The notes beneath the pieces are model-generated. The model was not told the origin of the DNA. It saw nothing but the letters and a program-made list of their open reading frames with translations, and did no database searches. From positions 124,001 to 188,000 of the forward strand of contig NZ_JAHLQA010000034.1 of the NCBI RefSeq assembly GCF_018918125.1: a DNA stretch of 64,000 nt, in the 5' to 3' direction. Positions within the stretch are counted from its first letter, which is position 1, and every line of letters starts with the position of its first letter. This document shows positions 23,276 through 33,259 of the stretch, piece after piece. The stretch comes from Blautia sp. MSJ-19 (lineage in GTDB: Bacteria > Bacillota > Clostridia > Lachnospirales > Lachnospiraceae). Position numbers and translations under genes: made by a program.

Positions 23276-25906
23276 ATGGCAAAATGGGTTTACATGTTTA
23301 CAGAAGGTAACGCTAATATGAGAAACCTTCTGGGTGGTAAAGGTGCCAACCTTGCTGAAATGACAAACCTTGGTCTTCCTGTACCGCAGGGCTTTACAAT
23401 TACAACAGAAGCCTGCACTCAGTACTATGAAGATGGAAGACAGATCAATGATGAGATCATGGCTCAGATCATGGAAGCAATCACTAAAATGGAAGGAGTT
23501 ACCGGTAAAAAATTCGGTGACAAAGAAAATCCTCTGCTTGTTTCCGTTCGTTCTGGTGCCAGAGCTTCCATGCCTGGTATGATGGATACTATCCTGAACC
23601 TTGGTTTAAATGAAGAAGTAGTTAATACTCTTGCAGAAAAATCCAACAACCCACGTTGGGCTTGGGACTGCTACAGAAGATTCATCCAGATGTATTCTGA
23701 CGTAGTTATGGAAGTTGGTAAAAAATATTTCGAAGAACTGATCGACGAAATGAAAGCTAAGAGAGGCGTTAAACAGGACGTTGAACTTACAGCTGAAGAT
23801 CTTAAAGAACTTGCAGAACAGTTCAAAGCTGAATATAAAGAAAAAATCGGTGCTGAATTCCCAACTGATCCAAAGGAACAGTTAATGGGTGCTATCAAAG
23901 CCGTATTCCGTTCCTGGGACAACCCGCGTGCAAACGTTTATCGTCGTGACAACGATATCCCGTATTCCTGGGGAACCGCTGTAAACGTACAGATGATGGC
24001 ATTCGGTAACATGGGAGATGACTGTGGTACAGGTGTTGCCTTCACACGTGACCCTGCTACAGGAGCTAACGGTCTGTTTGGTGAATTCCTGACAAACGCT
24101 CAGGGTGAAGACGTTGTTGCTGGTGTTCGTACACCTATGCACATCACCGAAATGGAACAGAAATTCCCGGAAGCATTTGTACAGTTCAAACAGGTTTGCA
24201 AAACTCTGGAAGATCACTACAGAGATATGCAGGACATGGAGTTCACTGTAGAACACGGTAAACTTTACATGCTGCAGACACGTAATGGTAAGAGAACTGC
24301 TCAGGCTGCTCTGAAGATCGCTTGTGACCTTGTTGATGAGGGAATGAGAACAGAAGAAGAAGCTGTAGCAATGATCGACCCACGTAACCTTGATACTCTG
24401 CTTCATCCGCAGTTTGATGCAGCTGCTCTTAAAGCTGCTACACCGATGGGCAAAGGTCTTGGAGCCTCTCCGGGAGCTGCTTGCGGTAAGATCGTATTCA
24501 CAGCTGATGATGCTGTTGAATGGGCAGAAAGAGGAGAAAAAGTTGTTCTGGTTCGTCTTGAGACATCTCCAGAAGATATCACAGGTATGAAATCTGCTCA
24601 GGGTATCCTGACAGTTCGTGGTGGTATGACTTCTCACGCAGCAGTAGTTGCCCGTGGTATGGGTGAGTGCTGTGTATCCGGATGCGGTGATATCGCTATG
24701 GATGAAGAAAACAAGAAATTCACACTGGCTGGAAAAGAGTTCCACGAAGGAGACTTCATCTCCATCGATGGTACAACAGGTAACATCTACGACGGAATCA
24801 TCCCGACTGTAGACGCTACAATCGCTGGTGAGTTCGGCCGTATCATGGCTTGGGCTGACAAATACAGAACTATGAAAGTTCGTACAAACGCAGATACACC
24901 GGCTGACGCTAAAAAAGCAGTTGAGCTTGGTGCAGAAGGTATCGGTCTTTGCCGTACAGAGCATATGTTCTTCGGTGAGGGACGTATCGATGCATTCCGT
25001 GAAATGATCTGCTCCACAACAGTAGAAGAAAGAGAAGCAGCACTTGCAAAAGTTCTGCCATATCAGCAGGAAGACTTCGAAGGACTGTTCGAAGCACTGG
25101 AAGGCAACCCGGTTACTATCCGTTTCCTGGATCCGCCGCTTCATGAATTCGTTCCTACAGAAGATGCTGACATCAAGAAACTTGCTGACGCTCAGGGCAA
25201 AACTGTTGAAGAAATCAAAACAATCATTGATTCTCTCCATGAATTCAACCCGATGATGGGTCATCGTGGATGCCGTCTTGCAGTTACTTATCCAGAAATT
25301 GCTAAGATGCAGACAACAGCTGTTATCCGTGCAGCAATCAAAGTTCAGAATGCTCATCCGGATTGGACAATCAAACCGGAAATCATGATCCCGCTTGTTG
25401 GAGACATCAAAGAGCTTAAATATGTTAAGAAATTCGTAGTAGAAACTGCAGATGCTGAGATCAAAGCAGCTGGTTCCGACCTTCAGTATGAAGTTGGTAC
25501 TATGATCGAGATCCCGAGAGCAGCTCTTACTGCTGATGATATCGCTAAAGAAGCTGACTTCTTCTGCTTCGGTACAAACGACCTTACACAGATGACATAT
25601 GGTTTCTCACGTGATGATGCAGGTAAATTCCTGAACGCTTACTATGACGCTAAGATCTTCGAGAACGATCCATTCGCAAAACTTGACCAGGTTGGTGTTG
25701 GTAAACTTATGAAGATGGCAATCGAACTTGGAAGACCGGTTAACCCGAACCTTCATGTAGGTATCTGTGGAGAGCACGGTGGAGATCCGTCCTCTGTAGA
25801 GTTCTGCCATAAGATTGGTCTTAACTATGTATCCTGCTCACCATTCCGTGTACCGATCGCTCGTCTGGCAGCAGCACAGGCAGCAATCGCTGAGAAGAAT
25901 GCATAA
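23276..25906 (+). CDS. ppdK: Pyruvate, phosphate dikinase
   Basis: The product is 876 aa, the usual length, with TAGGAGGAAAA upstream. The order is an ATP-grasp N-terminal domain (GGKGANLAEM near residue 20), a phosphohistidine domain with GGMTSHAAVVARGMG (about 450), and a C-terminal PEP/pyruvate TIM barrel with GLCRTEHMFF and the catalytic-loop GICGEHGGDP. It interconverts pyruvate, ATP and Pi with PEP, AMP and PPi. In anaerobic clostridia it works with PPi-PFK in PPi-linked glycolysis. Codon use is strongly biased, consistent with high expression. Promoter and terminator flank it. Confidence 0.98.
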   Translation: MAKWVYMFTEGNANMRNLLGGKGANLAEMTNLGLPVPQGFTITTEACTQYYEDGRQINDEIMAQIMEAITKMEGVTGKKFGDKENPLLVSVRSGARASMPGMMDTILNLGLNEEVVNTLAEKSNNPRWAWDCYRRFIQMYSDVVMEVGKKYFEELIDEMKAKRGVKQDVELTAEDLKELAEQFKAEYKEKIGAEFPTDPKEQLMGAIKAVFRSWDNPRANVYRRDNDIPYSWGTAVNVQMMAFGNMGDDCGTGVAFTRDPATGANGLFGEFLTNAQGEDVVAGVRTPMHITEMEQKFPEAFVQFKQVCKTLEDHYRDMQDMEFTVEHGKLYMLQTRNGKRTAQAALKIACDLVDEGMRTEEEAVAMIDPRNLDTLLHPQFDAAALKAATPMGKGLGASPGAACGKIVFTADDAVEWAERGEKVVLVRLETSPEDITGMKSAQGILTVRGGMTSHAAVVARGMGECCVSGCGDIAMDEENKKFTLAGKEFHEGDFISIDGTTGNIYDGIIPTVDATIAGEFGRIMAWADKYRTMKVRTNADTPADAKKAVELGAEGIGLCRTEHMFFGEGRIDAFREMICSTTVEEREAALAKVLPYQQEDFEGLFEALEGNPVTIRFLDPPLHEFVPTEDADIKKLADAQGKTVEEIKTIIDSLHEFNPMMGHRGCRLAVTYPEIAKMQTTAVIRAAIKVQNAHPDWTIKPEIMIPLVGDIKELKYVKKFVVETADAEIKAAGSDLQYEVGTMIEIPRAALTADDIAKEADFFCFGTNDLTQMTYGFSRDDAGKFLNAYYDAKIFENDPFAKLDQVGVGKLMKMAIELGRPVNPNLHVGICGEHGGDPSSVEFCHKIGLNYVSCSPFRVPIARLAAAQAAIAEKNA

Positions 25907-25983
25907 GAACAGAAAGTTCTGAAAAATCGTATAAATCAGAGATTTGTACATCGTGTCCAAACAGAGTAATATAATTTTTATAG

Positions 25984-26019
25984 ACCTCGCATTACAGTTT
26001 CCTGTAATGCGAGGTTTTT
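25984..26019 (+). terminator. Terminator of ppdK
   Basis: A perfect 14-bp stem ACCTCGCATTACAG (25984-25997) with its complement at 26002-26015, 4-base loop, T run. Confidence 0.95.
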
Positions 26020-26049
26020 AAAACTCATATAATTAATGGGGGAGTAGTT

Positions 26050-27411
26050 TTGAAAAACAATAAATATGAAATTGATATGTGCAATGGCTCGATCATGGAT
26101 AAACTGATCTCCTTTTCATTGCCATTAATGCTTTCCGGAATCCTGCAGCTGATGTTTAATGCTGTAGATATTATTGTCGTTGGACAGTTTACTGGAAGCG
26201 AAGCACTTGCAGCAGTCGGATCGACCACCGCTCTGATCGCTGTTTTTACAAACTTATTTATCGGAATATCTCTTGGGGCAAATGTACTTGCAGCACGTTT
26301 TTACGCCTCAGGTAAACATAAAGAAATGTCAGAGACCGTACATACTTCCATTGCTCTGGCATTGATAAGCGGCATCATCATGGCATTTGTAGGACTGATT
26401 TTTTCACGTTTTGCTCTGGAAATCATGGGCACTCCGGAGAATGTCATTGATCATTCCACATTATATATGCGTATCTATTTCCTTGGAATGCCGTTTTTTA
26501 TGCTGTACAATTACGGTGCGGCAATTCTGAGAGCAGTAGGAGATACCAAACGTCCACTAATGTACCTGGTCGTGTCCGGTCTGGCCAATGCAGGACTCAA
26601 TCTGCTTCTGGTTATTGTTTTTGATATGGGTGTAGCCGGTGTTGCGATTGGAACAGTAGCATCTCAATGTATTTCCTGCATTCTTGTATTACGCTGTCTC
26701 TACCGTTCAGACGGAAGCTATCAGCTCAGATTTTCAAAACTTACAATAAAGAGCTTTTATCTGAAACAGATTTTTCAGGTGGGAATCCCGGCAGGCATTC
26801 AGAGTACCGTCATTAACCTTTCCAATGCCCTTTTGCAGTCTTCTGTAAACTCATTCGGCTCAATTGCTATGGCAGGATATACCGCTGCAAACAATATTTT
26901 TGGATTTCTATACGTATCCGTCAATTCCGTTACCCAGTCTTGCATGAGCTTTACAAGTCAGAATTACGGGGTACGAAAGACTAAGCGTATGGATAAAGTT
27001 CTTCTGGATTGTATTATTTTATCCTTTACAGTTTCCTTTACTTTAGGATGTGGAGCATATTTCTTTGGAGACAAATTACTGCGTCTGTATACCAGTGATC
27101 CGGATGTTATTCAGTGCGGCATCGAAATTCTTGCATACACAACAGTTCCTTATTTTTGCTGTGGTATCATGGACCTGATTCCGGGAGCACTCCGAGGAAT
27201 GGGACGTTCTGGTGTGCCGATGATCCTTTCTATCATAGGAACTGTCGGGACACGTATTGTATGGATCTTCGGATTATTTCCGCACCACAGAAGCCTGTCG
27301 TTCTTATTTATCTCTTATCCGGCTTCATGGATCTTTACAATTATTTTGCAGGTAATCTGCTATTATTTCGTAAGAAAAAAAGTACATAAAACACTTCTGA
27401 TAGCAGTCTGA
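26050..27411 (+). CDS. MATE family efflux transporter
   Basis: The product is 453 aa from a TTG start at 26050 with GGGGGAG upstream. About 12 hydrophobic helices in two repeated halves; the first half starts with GSIMDKLISFSLPLMLSGIL, the MATE N-terminal hallmark. Further typical motifs are VDIIVVGQF and AAILRAVGDTKRP. It would export cationic drugs or metabolites by Na+ or H+ antiport at the inner membrane; the substrate cannot be predicted. It appears monocistronic. Confidence 0.93.
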   Translation: MKNNKYEIDMCNGSIMDKLISFSLPLMLSGILQLMFNAVDIIVVGQFTGSEALAAVGSTTALIAVFTNLFIGISLGANVLAARFYASGKHKEMSETVHTSIALALISGIIMAFVGLIFSRFALEIMGTPENVIDHSTLYMRIYFLGMPFFMLYNYGAAILRAVGDTKRPLMYLVVSGLANAGLNLLLVIVFDMGVAGVAIGTVASQCISCILVLRCLYRSDGSYQLRFSKLTIKSFYLKQIFQVGIPAGIQSTVINLSNALLQSSVNSFGSIAMAGYTAANNIFGFLYVSVNSVTQSCMSFTSQNYGVRKTKRMDKVLLDCIILSFTVSFTLGCGAYFFGDKLLRLYTSDPDVIQCGIEILAYTTVPYFCCGIMDLIPGALRGMGRSGVPMILSIIGTVGTRIVWIFGLFPHHRSLSFLFISYPASWIFTIILQVICYYFVRKKVHKTLLIAV

Positions 27412-27560
27412 ACATCGGACTGCTGTTGCTTTTTATGAAAATATATTTTTCACATATAAATTTTTCGAAAAATCAGACAATATGTAATTGTATATTCGAC
27501 AAAATCATGGTAATATGTTTATATATCTACATAACTTGCACAGATGGAAGGAGATTTCTT

Positions 27561-29195
27561 ATGAATCGAACCAGACAGATTATGAAAAAAACAGCTGCAA
27601 CCGCATTAGGCATTTCTTTGGTCGTATCCGGAAGCAGTAGCGTATTTGCAGCCGGTTCCTATCAGGAAACAGAAAAAGCCGCCCTTAGCAGACTTACAGA
27701 GAATCTTCCTCAAAGTTGGGATGCATATCTCGAAAATTACCAGAAAGCGTCTGCCGGAACAAACAGCAGCATTACGCTTCAGGTGGAAGATACGGGAAGG
27801 GCACTGGTTGGTGCACTGATGGGTGGAACAGATGTCTCCTGGCTTAAAACTCTTAGCATTGACAGTAATATTTCAATCAAAGACGGAATAGAAGCTGTTG
27901 TATCTTCCGTTCTTCTTAATGATGGACAGATCTGCAATTTCAATGTCTTTATGGATCTTGCCAATATGATGGAATATATTCAGATCCCGGAGTTATCTGA
28001 TTCCTATATCTCAGCACCGATTTCTGCAGATTCAGAAGATTCTGATGAAGAAACAGAACAGTTTATGAACACTTATATGACCGTTCTCTCGGATCTTACT
28101 TCCATGCTTCCGGATTCCAAGACCGTTACGACTCTTCTTGACCGTTATGGTAATATTATAATCGACAATACTGAAGAGGGAGCTTCTGTTGAAGAAAGCG
28201 TCTCTGTAGATGGAATCAGCGAAAATTGTACAGCATACGAAGGGACGGTTTCTGAAAAAGCTTTCACTACAATGACAGAAAGCATTTTAACTACCGCCAA
28301 AGATGATGCAGAAATCAAAGATCTGTTTGCACAGTGGGCAGATGCTTCTGATGGAGAAGATCAATATCAGGAATTTCAGAATGCAATAGAAGATGCGTTA
28401 AAAGATGTCACTTCTGATGAAGCAGGAAATGAAAATACAGTTTTTTCTTCAAAAGTATGGGTAAATGCTGATGACAAAATTGTTGGACGTGAGATTGGTA
28501 TTGTAGACGATACAGATGTTACACCTGTATTTACATGGAAAGCACCTTCAGAGGGCGACAGTTCTGCATTACTGCTTGAAGTATCAGCCGATGATTCTTC
28601 CTTTACGCTGACCGGAAGCGGTAAGACAGCTGATGGTGTTCTGAATGGAGATTATATCCTGGCACTGGACGGTACAGAAGCAGTAGACATCAATGTTGAA
28701 AATCTGCAGACCGAACCAGAAAAGCCTGGATATTATAACGGTACTTTCCATCTTACCTTCCCGGAGGGGACTACAGAAGATGATACCGACGAAGAAACAT
28801 CTTCAGATGTAAATCCACTTGCAGGTTTTGGAGTGGATATCAAACTTATTTCCGATGCTTCCAGCGATATAAGCAGTCTTGAACTCACGCTGACAACTTC
28901 CGGTGCCCCACTTGCAACACTTACTGTAACAGGAAGTTACGGGGACAGCATCGAGCTTCCGGATCTTGGAGCTCTTACTCAGACCTATGATGCAACGGAT
29001 GATAACGATATGACCGGTTATTTCACGGAAGCAAATTGGGATGCTCTTCTTACAAATATAAAGGCAGCCGGTGTTCCGGAGGAACTTGCCGCTCAGCTTG
29101 AGGAAGTATTACAGGCAGCTGTTGAGAGTGCGTCTCAACCTGAAGAAAATGATGTTGAAACAAATGAAGAGGCTGCAGAAGATGAGGCTGCATAA
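27561..29195 (+). CDS. Secreted acidic protein of unknown function
   Basis: The product is 544 aa from the ATG at 27561 (GAAGGAGATTTC upstream); an upstream in-frame start at 27426 has no site. Residues 1-32 form a signal peptide (KKTAATALGISLVVSG, cleavage likely after FAA). The mature protein is rich in Asp, Glu, Ser and Thr with beta-like segments, and ends in an acidic tail (NDVETNEEAAEDEAA). No LPXTG, lipobox or SLH domain was seen. The overall layout recalls secreted Lachnospiraceae proteins with no known role. It is followed by a terminator. Confidence 0.75.
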   Translation: MNRTRQIMKKTAATALGISLVVSGSSSVFAAGSYQETEKAALSRLTENLPQSWDAYLENYQKASAGTNSSITLQVEDTGRALVGALMGGTDVSWLKTLSIDSNISIKDGIEAVVSSVLLNDGQICNFNVFMDLANMMEYIQIPELSDSYISAPISADSEDSDEETEQFMNTYMTVLSDLTSMLPDSKTVTTLLDRYGNIIIDNTEEGASVEESVSVDGISENCTAYEGTVSEKAFTTMTESILTTAKDDAEIKDLFAQWADASDGEDQYQEFQNAIEDALKDVTSDEAGNENTVFSSKVWVNADDKIVGREIGIVDDTDVTPVFTWKAPSEGDSSALLLEVSADDSSFTLTGSGKTADGVLNGDYILALDGTEAVDINVENLQTEPEKPGYYNGTFHLTFPEGTTEDDTDEETSSDVNPLAGFGVDIKLISDASSDISSLELTLTTSGAPLATLTVTGSYGDSIELPDLGALTQTYDATDDNDMTGYFTEANWDALLTNIKAAGVPEELAAQLEEVLQAAVESASQPEENDVETNEEAAEDEAA

Positions 29196-29232
29196 ATAAT
29201 TGATTCAGACACTTGTAATTAAAATATAATTT

Positions 29233-29282
29233 AAAAGAGGATACCCCTCAGGCAGAAGCCTTAAGGATATCCTCTTTTTTTA
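29233..29282. terminator. Bidirectional terminator between convergent genes
   Basis: AAAAGAGGATA (29233-29243) pairs with TATCCTCTTTT (about 29268-29278) with an extended imperfect inner stem. T runs on both strands serve the secreted-protein gene and the leftward YoaK gene. Confidence 0.85.
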
Positions 29283-29934
29283 TTTTGCCTAAAACATATT
29301 CTGCATTACAAAGAGCAAAGGCAGAAACAACCGGCACGATTCCAATCCAAGCCCCTTTCAGATCAAGCATCTGACAGGCAACAAATGAAAAGGCAACACC
29401 GCCATAAAAACTGATTAGAACTTTTCCAAAATAGATTCCTCTGTGAAGAGCTTGTTTATCTCTACTACATATATATTCTGTAAAGCCAGTTACGCACTGC
29501 CGCAGATTGTTAGTACAGAAAATACTGGAACTGACAAATCCATCTGCGCCTTTGAAAGAACACCATTGAAAAGCAGTTGCAAAAAATATCGGAAATAATG
29601 CGACAAACGGATTCATTTCTGCAGGATAAAATCCAATGATCAATAATACAGCACCATCAATCAGAATGCTTAGTCTTTTTAAGTTCATTTTTGAAATTTT
29701 GTGGGAGACGATTACAGTTGTTGATACAGCAACAATATAGATCACCAGTGCCAGAATACGGAAAAACCACTGCTCATCTGTATGACCGACCACATCCATC
29801 GCAAGAGCAGTCATATTTCCTGTCTGTGCAGATCCAAGTATGTCATGCCGGCTCAAAACACCATATCCAACCATAAATCCACCGATCAGTGTCATATTCA
29901 GATGCAGCCTTCTTTCCAGTGTTGCTTCATCCAT
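29248..29934 (-). CDS. YoaK/DUF1275 family membrane protein
   Basis: The product is 228 aa from the ATG at 29934 (MDEATLERR), which has AAAAAGGA at a normal distance; the ATG at 29943 would abut that site. About six hydrophobic helices. The signature GYGVLSRHDILGSAQTGNMT (about residues 24-43) is typical of DUF1275, a family of small transporter-like proteins of unknown substrate. It is divergent from the LysR regulator gene with about 136 bp between starts, suggesting regulation by that LysR protein. Confidence 0.88.
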   Translation of the reverse strand: MDEATLERRLHLNMTLIGGFMVGYGVLSRHDILGSAQTGNMTALAMDVVGHTDEQWFFRILALVIYIVAVSTTVIVSHKISKMNLKRLSILIDGAVLLIIGFYPAEMNPFVALFPIFFATAFQWCSFKGADGFVSSSIFCTNNLRQCVTGFTEYICSRDKQALHRGIYFGKVLISFYGGVAFSFVACQMLDLKGAWIGIVPVVSAFALCNAEYVLGKIKKEDILKASA

Positions 29935-30070
29935 TAAAACCATTCCTTTTTCTTTTTTTCATTGGTTTTATTATAATCTTGCATATATATATTGTAAAAT
30001 TGATATTTTATCTATATAATATAAATTACTTTTATATTATATTTATATTATAACATACGGAGGAAAGATT

Positions 30071-30985
30071 TTGACATACCAGGACATACATACTTTTCTT
30101 ACCATAGCATCCAGCTCATCTCTCTCAAAAGCAGCAGAGAGCCTTTTTGTATCACAACCTGCACTCAGCCATCGCCTGTCTGCACTCGAAGAAGAACTCG
30201 GAACAGAATTGGTTATCCGCCGCAAGGGATCTCGTACCTTGGAACTTACTGATGCAGGACAACGTTTTATTCCCATCGCACGAAAATGGGAACAGTTGTG
30301 GATTGAAACCGGAAAGATTAAATTTGAACAGCCATCTACACAATTACGGATTGTAAATGTAGACAGTCTGAACTTTTATTTTATGCCTCAGGTAATTGAG
30401 GATTTTCTGAAAGAAAATCCCAAATGCAGTCTGCACATTAATACTATGCAGTCAAATCTTTCTTATAAAACGATAGAAAACAAAGAAGCAGATCTTGGTC
30501 TCATCACCAATCCCCACTTCTTTAAAAAGGTACAGACGATTCCGCTTTTTGAGGAGCAGCTCGTATTTGTATGCCATCAGGATGCCTGTTACCAGGATGG
30601 ACTTCTTCCATCTCAGCTTGACAGCAGCAACGAAATTTATATTCCATGGAGCAACACGTTTCTTATGTGGCATGATTACTGGTTTGGAAATGATCCCGAA
30701 GTCAAAGTCATGCTTGATAATATGGCACTGCTGCGTCAGTTGCTTGATTTAAAAGATGCATGGGCAATCATGCCGGCAACTCTTGGACGCAAACTGGCTG
30801 AAAAAGAAAACTGTCGAATCGTCTCATTGGAAAACGGTCCTGAGTATCGTACTTGTTATGCAATCATGAATGACCAGAGAAACGCGCATCCATTGGTCAC
30901 AGAATTTCTGCAAAAGCTCCTGACTACTGTAAGCAGCATTCCGGAAATCAGACTTCTGGATCCTCAGTTTCATCAGCATCCGTAA
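30071..30985 (+). CDS. LysR family transcriptional regulator
   Basis: The product is 304 aa from a TTG start at 30071 with CGGAGGAAAG upstream. The N-terminal winged HTH (SLSKAAESLFVSQPALSHRL, then EEELGTELVIRRKG) is followed by a periplasmic-binding-protein-like effector domain (about 90-295). Like other LysR regulators it probably controls the divergent gene (YoaK-type) from the shared AT-rich intergenic region; the effector is unknown. The last 38 bp overlap the 3' end of the convergent capA-like gene. Confidence 0.92.
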   Translation: MTYQDIHTFLTIASSSSLSKAAESLFVSQPALSHRLSALEEELGTELVIRRKGSRTLELTDAGQRFIPIARKWEQLWIETGKIKFEQPSTQLRIVNVDSLNFYFMPQVIEDFLKENPKCSLHINTMQSNLSYKTIENKEADLGLITNPHFFKKVQTIPLFEEQLVFVCHQDACYQDGLLPSQLDSSNEIYIPWSNTFLMWHDYWFGNDPEVKVMLDNMALLRQLLDLKDAWAIMPATLGRKLAEKENCRIVSLENGPEYRTCYAIMNDQRNAHPLVTEFLQKLLTTVSSIPEIRLLDPQFHQHP

Positions 30986-32252
30986 ATCCCTCAGAATCTT
31001 CCTCATCCATTTCATAAAAATTCTCACTTGTGTCATCTGAGGAAGATTCTGTATCTTCTTCCAAATCATTTGCCGTGTCTCCAGCAGCAATCCAGGAACT
31101 TCTTTCCTGGATTTTCTGCATGATACGGTTGGCTTCTTCACCTTCAGCAGGAGTAGGCTGATAATTGTTATAACCTGAATCCGACGAGATGGAGCAGGGA
31201 ATGATATTGGTCACATTATCCTCTTTTACTCCATTCTGGTCGATCGTAAAAGTCTGTTGAAAGATCATAGTGTCCATATCGCTTGGATAGGCATTTCCTC
31301 CAAAGCAGAAGTTGCCAAGGCTATACACAATATTCTTTCCTTTATATTCTTCAATTCCCTGAAGAACATGCGGATGATGTCCACATACCAGGTCTGCACC
31401 TTCATCAATTGCAAGATGCCCAAGCGTTTTCTGATTCTCATCCGGAACTTCCTCTTTTTCATTTCCCCAGTGAAAGATAACGACCACAAGTTGAGCCCCT
31501 TCTGCCTTAACTTTCGCAATATTCTGTTTTAATTGTTCTTCTCTGCCAAGATGATCATTTAATTCATAAATTCCAACAAGACCTACTTTTACATCTTTTA
31601 TTTCGGTAACAGCAGTCTCGTCATATCCAAAATGAATGATATTAGCTGCATCCAGAGCTTTCAATGTATCATTGAAACTTTCTTCACCATAATCATGACT
31701 GTGATTATTAGCTGTATTTACTGCTTCTATCGAACCAGCAGTAAGTATATCTGCATAAGAAGCAGGTGCTTTGAACGCAAACTGTTTATCTTCACGTTCC
31801 GTGGATTCTGTGAGTGTTCCTTCAAAATTTGCAATTGTCAGATCATCTGCTGAAAAAATGTTTTTTACATTTGCCATAAAATAATCTGCACCATAATTTT
31901 CATAGTAGGTATTTAAACTGGTGTCATAGTCAAAATTTTCATCGGTTCCTAAAGTACAATCACCTACAACGCTAAGGGCCAGTGATACCGGCGTCATTTC
32001 TGGTTCTGGCGTTACAGTCAGAAGCGTTGTACTAGCTTCGCTTTCCTGTTTTGTTAGTTCGCCGGATCCTGAAGCAGAAACGGCCTGTTCTGAATGAGTT
32101 TCTCTGACCACAACCAGCACAGTCAACAAAATAAGCAGTAATGCAGCTCCGCCGATTCCAAGATACAAAAATTGCTGCTTTTCTCTGTAATATCTGGATT
32201 TTTTCATGATCTTTCTTTTTCGATGTTTTGTCTGTCTGTTTTTGGTTTCCAT
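30948..32252 (-). CDS. CapA family protein (PGA_cap metallophosphatase-like)
   Basis: The product is 434 aa from the ATG at 32252 with GGGGAGGAG upstream. A cytoplasmic basic N-terminus and one membrane helix (about 30-52, YLGIGGAALLLILLTVLVVV) are followed by a Ser/Thr linker. The extracellular CapA domain has LSVVGDCTLG, ANFEGTLT, NTANNHSHDYG, HWGNE and GHHPHVLQG. These match the metal-binding positions of calcineurin-like capsule proteins acting on polyglutamate or surface polymers. An acidic tail of about 45 residues ends the protein. It is convergent and overlapping with the LysR gene. The exact polymer is unknown. Confidence 0.88.
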   Translation of the reverse strand: METKNRQTKHRKRKIMKKSRYYREKQQFLYLGIGGAALLLILLTVLVVVRETHSEQAVSASGSGELTKQESEASTTLLTVTPEPEMTPVSLALSVVGDCTLGTDENFDYDTSLNTYYENYGADYFMANVKNIFSADDLTIANFEGTLTESTEREDKQFAFKAPASYADILTAGSIEAVNTANNHSHDYGEESFNDTLKALDAANIIHFGYDETAVTEIKDVKVGLVGIYELNDHLGREEQLKQNIAKVKAEGAQLVVVIFHWGNEKEEVPDENQKTLGHLAIDEGADLVCGHHPHVLQGIEEYKGKNIVYSLGNFCFGGNAYPSDMDTMIFQQTFTIDQNGVKEDNVTNIIPCSISSDSGYNNYQPTPAEGEEANRIMQKIQERSSWIAAGDTANDLEEDTESSSDDTSENFYEMDEEDSEGFTDADETEDPEV

Positions 32253-32385
32253 TCCATTCTCCTCCCCAAATGCAGGTTCTGCGAAATTTGTCAAAATCTG
32301 TCACTTAAGAAGAGTATATGAAGTTTGACAGATTCCGTCAATAACTTTAAGATAAGTATATACAAAATTACAAAAGGAGAGTGTT

Positions 32386-33225
32386 ATGACAACTTTATAT
32401 ATCGGCAATCATACTTCATCATCTAAAGAATACGCAGCCATGGGAAAGCAGACTGTAAAAAACGGTGGAAATACATTTGCATTCTTTACCAGAAATCCTC
32501 GTGGCGGAAAAGCAAAGACAATCGATGAAACAGATATTCGGAAATTTCTTTCCCTGGCAGAAGAGGAACATTTTGGAAAAATTGTGGCACATGCCCCATA
32601 CACTTTAAATTGTTGCGCTGGTAAAGAAGACCTTCGAATCTTTGCACGTGATACATTTGCGGATGATCTTCAAAGAATGGAATATACACCTGGAAATTAT
32701 TATAATTTTCATCCGGGAAGTCATGTTGGCCAGGGCACCGAGATCGGTATACAGAAAATTGCAGAGATCCTTAACGATGTTCTTACTGAAGAGCAGACCA
32801 CGACAGTTCTTCTGGAAACAATGTCTGGAAAAGGAACGGAAATGGGAAGGAATTTTGAAGAACTTAAAGAAATTCTGAATCGAATAGAGAAAGAAAATAA
32901 AATGGGCATATGTATGGATACCTGTCATGTCTGGGATGGCGGTTACGATATCGTTCATAATCTGGATGGTGTTCTGAATGAATTCGATCGTATCATTGGA
33001 CTGTCTCGGTTAAAAGCAGTTCATCTCAATGACAGCTTGAATGATCTTGGCAGCAACAAAGACCGACACGCCAGAATAGGAGAAGGAAAAATTGGGCTGG
33101 AAGCTCTTATTCGCATAATAAAGCACCCTGCTCTGGCAGGAATTCCGTTCATTTTGGAAACACCAAATGACGATGCCGGTTGGGCAGAAGAGATCCGTAT
33201 TCTGAAAGAAGCTTTTTATCACTAA
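32386..33225 (+). CDS. nfo: Deoxyribonuclease IV (endonuclease IV)
   Basis: The product is 279 aa with AAAGGAGAGTG before the ATG. TIM-barrel AP endonuclease with zinc ligands in [37 protein letters not shown] and HLNDS; all three family signatures are intact. It cleaves at abasic sites and 3' blocking groups in base excision repair. It is monocistronic, divergent from capA. Confidence 0.96.
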   Translation: MTTLYIGNHTSSSKEYAAMGKQTVKNGGNTFAFFTRNPRGGKAKTIDETDIRKFLSLAEEEHFGKIVAHAPYTLNCCAGKEDLRIFARDTFADDLQRMEYTPGNYYNFHPGSHVGQGTEIGIQKIAEILNDVLTEEQTTTVLLETMSGKGTEMGRNFEELKEILNRIEKENKMGICMDTCHVWDGGYDIVHNLDGVLNEFDRIIGLSRLKAVHLNDSLNDLGSNKDRHARIGEGKIGLEALIRIIKHPALAGIPFILETPNDDAGWAEEIRILKEAFYH

Positions 33226-33230
33226 ATCGG

Positions 33231-33259
33231 ATTCAGAGGGGGCAGCACACCCTCTGAAT
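33231..33259. other. Hairpin between convergent genes nfo and D-2-hydroxyacid dehydrogenase
   Basis: ATTCAGAGGG (33231-33240) pairs with CCCTCTGAAT (33250-33259), 9-base loop. No T tract follows on either strand, so termination efficiency is doubtful. Confidence 0.6.

Noticed and set aside
23882-25357. 491-codon minus-strand open frame inside ppdK
   Set aside because: Same reason: shadow of a codon-biased gene, Cys/Ser/Phe-rich, no ribosome binding site.
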